DNA from: Salinibacterium sp.
GTDB taxonomy: Bacteria > Actinomycetota > Actinomycetes > Actinomycetales > Microbacteriaceae
Assembly: GCA_025352485.1 (NCBI GenBank)
Contig: JANXTJ010000202.1
Span: 1 to 5,102, forward strand
DNA: 5,102 bases
Reading direction: 5' to 3'
Shown here piece after piece: positions 5,010 to 5,102 of this stretch (the stretch's first letter is position 1; each line of letters starts with the position of its first letter). The translations under genes and the position numbers were made by a program. A model generated the notes under the pieces. The model did not search any database. It worked only from the letters and a program-made list of their open reading frames with translations, and was not told the origin of the DNA.

Positions 5010-5102
5010 CGTCTATCGGACGACGCGACTGGAAGTCATCGAGCTCGTCATATATGCGCCGGTTGTCCTTACCGGTCGCGTTGAACGCCTGGATGTTAAT
5101 GA
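4987..5102 (-). pseudogene. 3' fragment of an unidentified minus-strand gene ending in the IS
   Basis: I do not recognise the product. On the minus strand a frame enters from the window edge and includes [19 protein letters not shown] and [11 protein letters not shown] before crossing into the element, where it ends GVCCTVW and TGA (4989-4987). About 22 of its 30 codons outside the element end in G or C, and the peptide is hydrophilic and varied, as expected of real protein. A plus-strand frame shares the same wobble positions but contains five serines in a row and looks less natural. If the minus frame is real, the gene has lost its own 3' end to the insertion. Only about 30 codons are visible, so the call is tentative. 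Confidence 0.4.

Noticed and set aside
5010..5102. Right flank as continuation of the interrupted lipoprotein gene
   Set aside because: No plus-strand frame resembles the expected next part of an RbsB-like fold (a D/PVDS-type loop and the following helix).

Overview
The window comes from a high-GC Gram-positive bacterium, most likely an actinobacterium and possibly of the Microbacteriaceae type. The signs are strongly GC-biased codon third positions, frequent GTG starts, a DapE resembling actinobacterial versions, an LTGC-type lipoprotein signal and an actinobacterial-looking IS3-family element. The taxon is inferred from content only.

Layout. (1) Positions 3-929 hold the 3' part of dapE (succinyl-diaminopimelate desuccinylase, lysine and peptidoglycan precursor pathway), whose 5' end lies outside the window. 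(2) Positions 1044-2755 form a compact two-gene operon: a 56-codon zinc-ribbon protein of the DUF2256 family, then a 514-residue iron-sulfur (6-4) photolyase/cryptochrome-like protein. The two genes overlap by the four bases GTGA. (3) Positions 2756-3404 contain no convincing intact gene. A stretch at about 2786-3156 has a strong coding signature split over two frames and no start codon, and looks like a decayed gene. It also contains a strong inverted repeat (3009-3034). The last 170 bases are a regulatory region with two abutting perfect 15-bp palindromes, a TTGACA box, a third palindrome and a strong ribosome binding site. (4) Positions 3405-3711 encode the first 102 residues of a sugar ABC-transporter substrate-binding lipoprotein. 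(5) This gene is cut by an apparently intact IS3-family element of about 1298 bp (3712-5009). The element has 25-bp terminal inverted repeats (23/25 matching), overlapping orfA and orfB, a canonical G_GGA_AAA slippage heptamer, and a complete D-60-D-35-E catalytic triad. (6) Positions 5010-5102 do not continue the lipoprotein gene. A minus-strand frame enters from the right edge and ends inside the element's right repeat.

How the parts relate. The photolyase pair is a self-contained light-dependent DNA repair unit. DapE is unrelated housekeeping. The second half is an accessory sugar-uptake locus disabled by transposition. No target-site duplication is visible at the element's ends and the two flanks do not fit together as one gene, so a deletion or rearrangement probably accompanied or followed the insertion. 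I found no tRNA, rRNA or CRISPR array. I see no convincing new biological system. The most unusual parts are the decayed gene, the stacked palindromes before the lipoprotein gene, and the rearranged insertion site.
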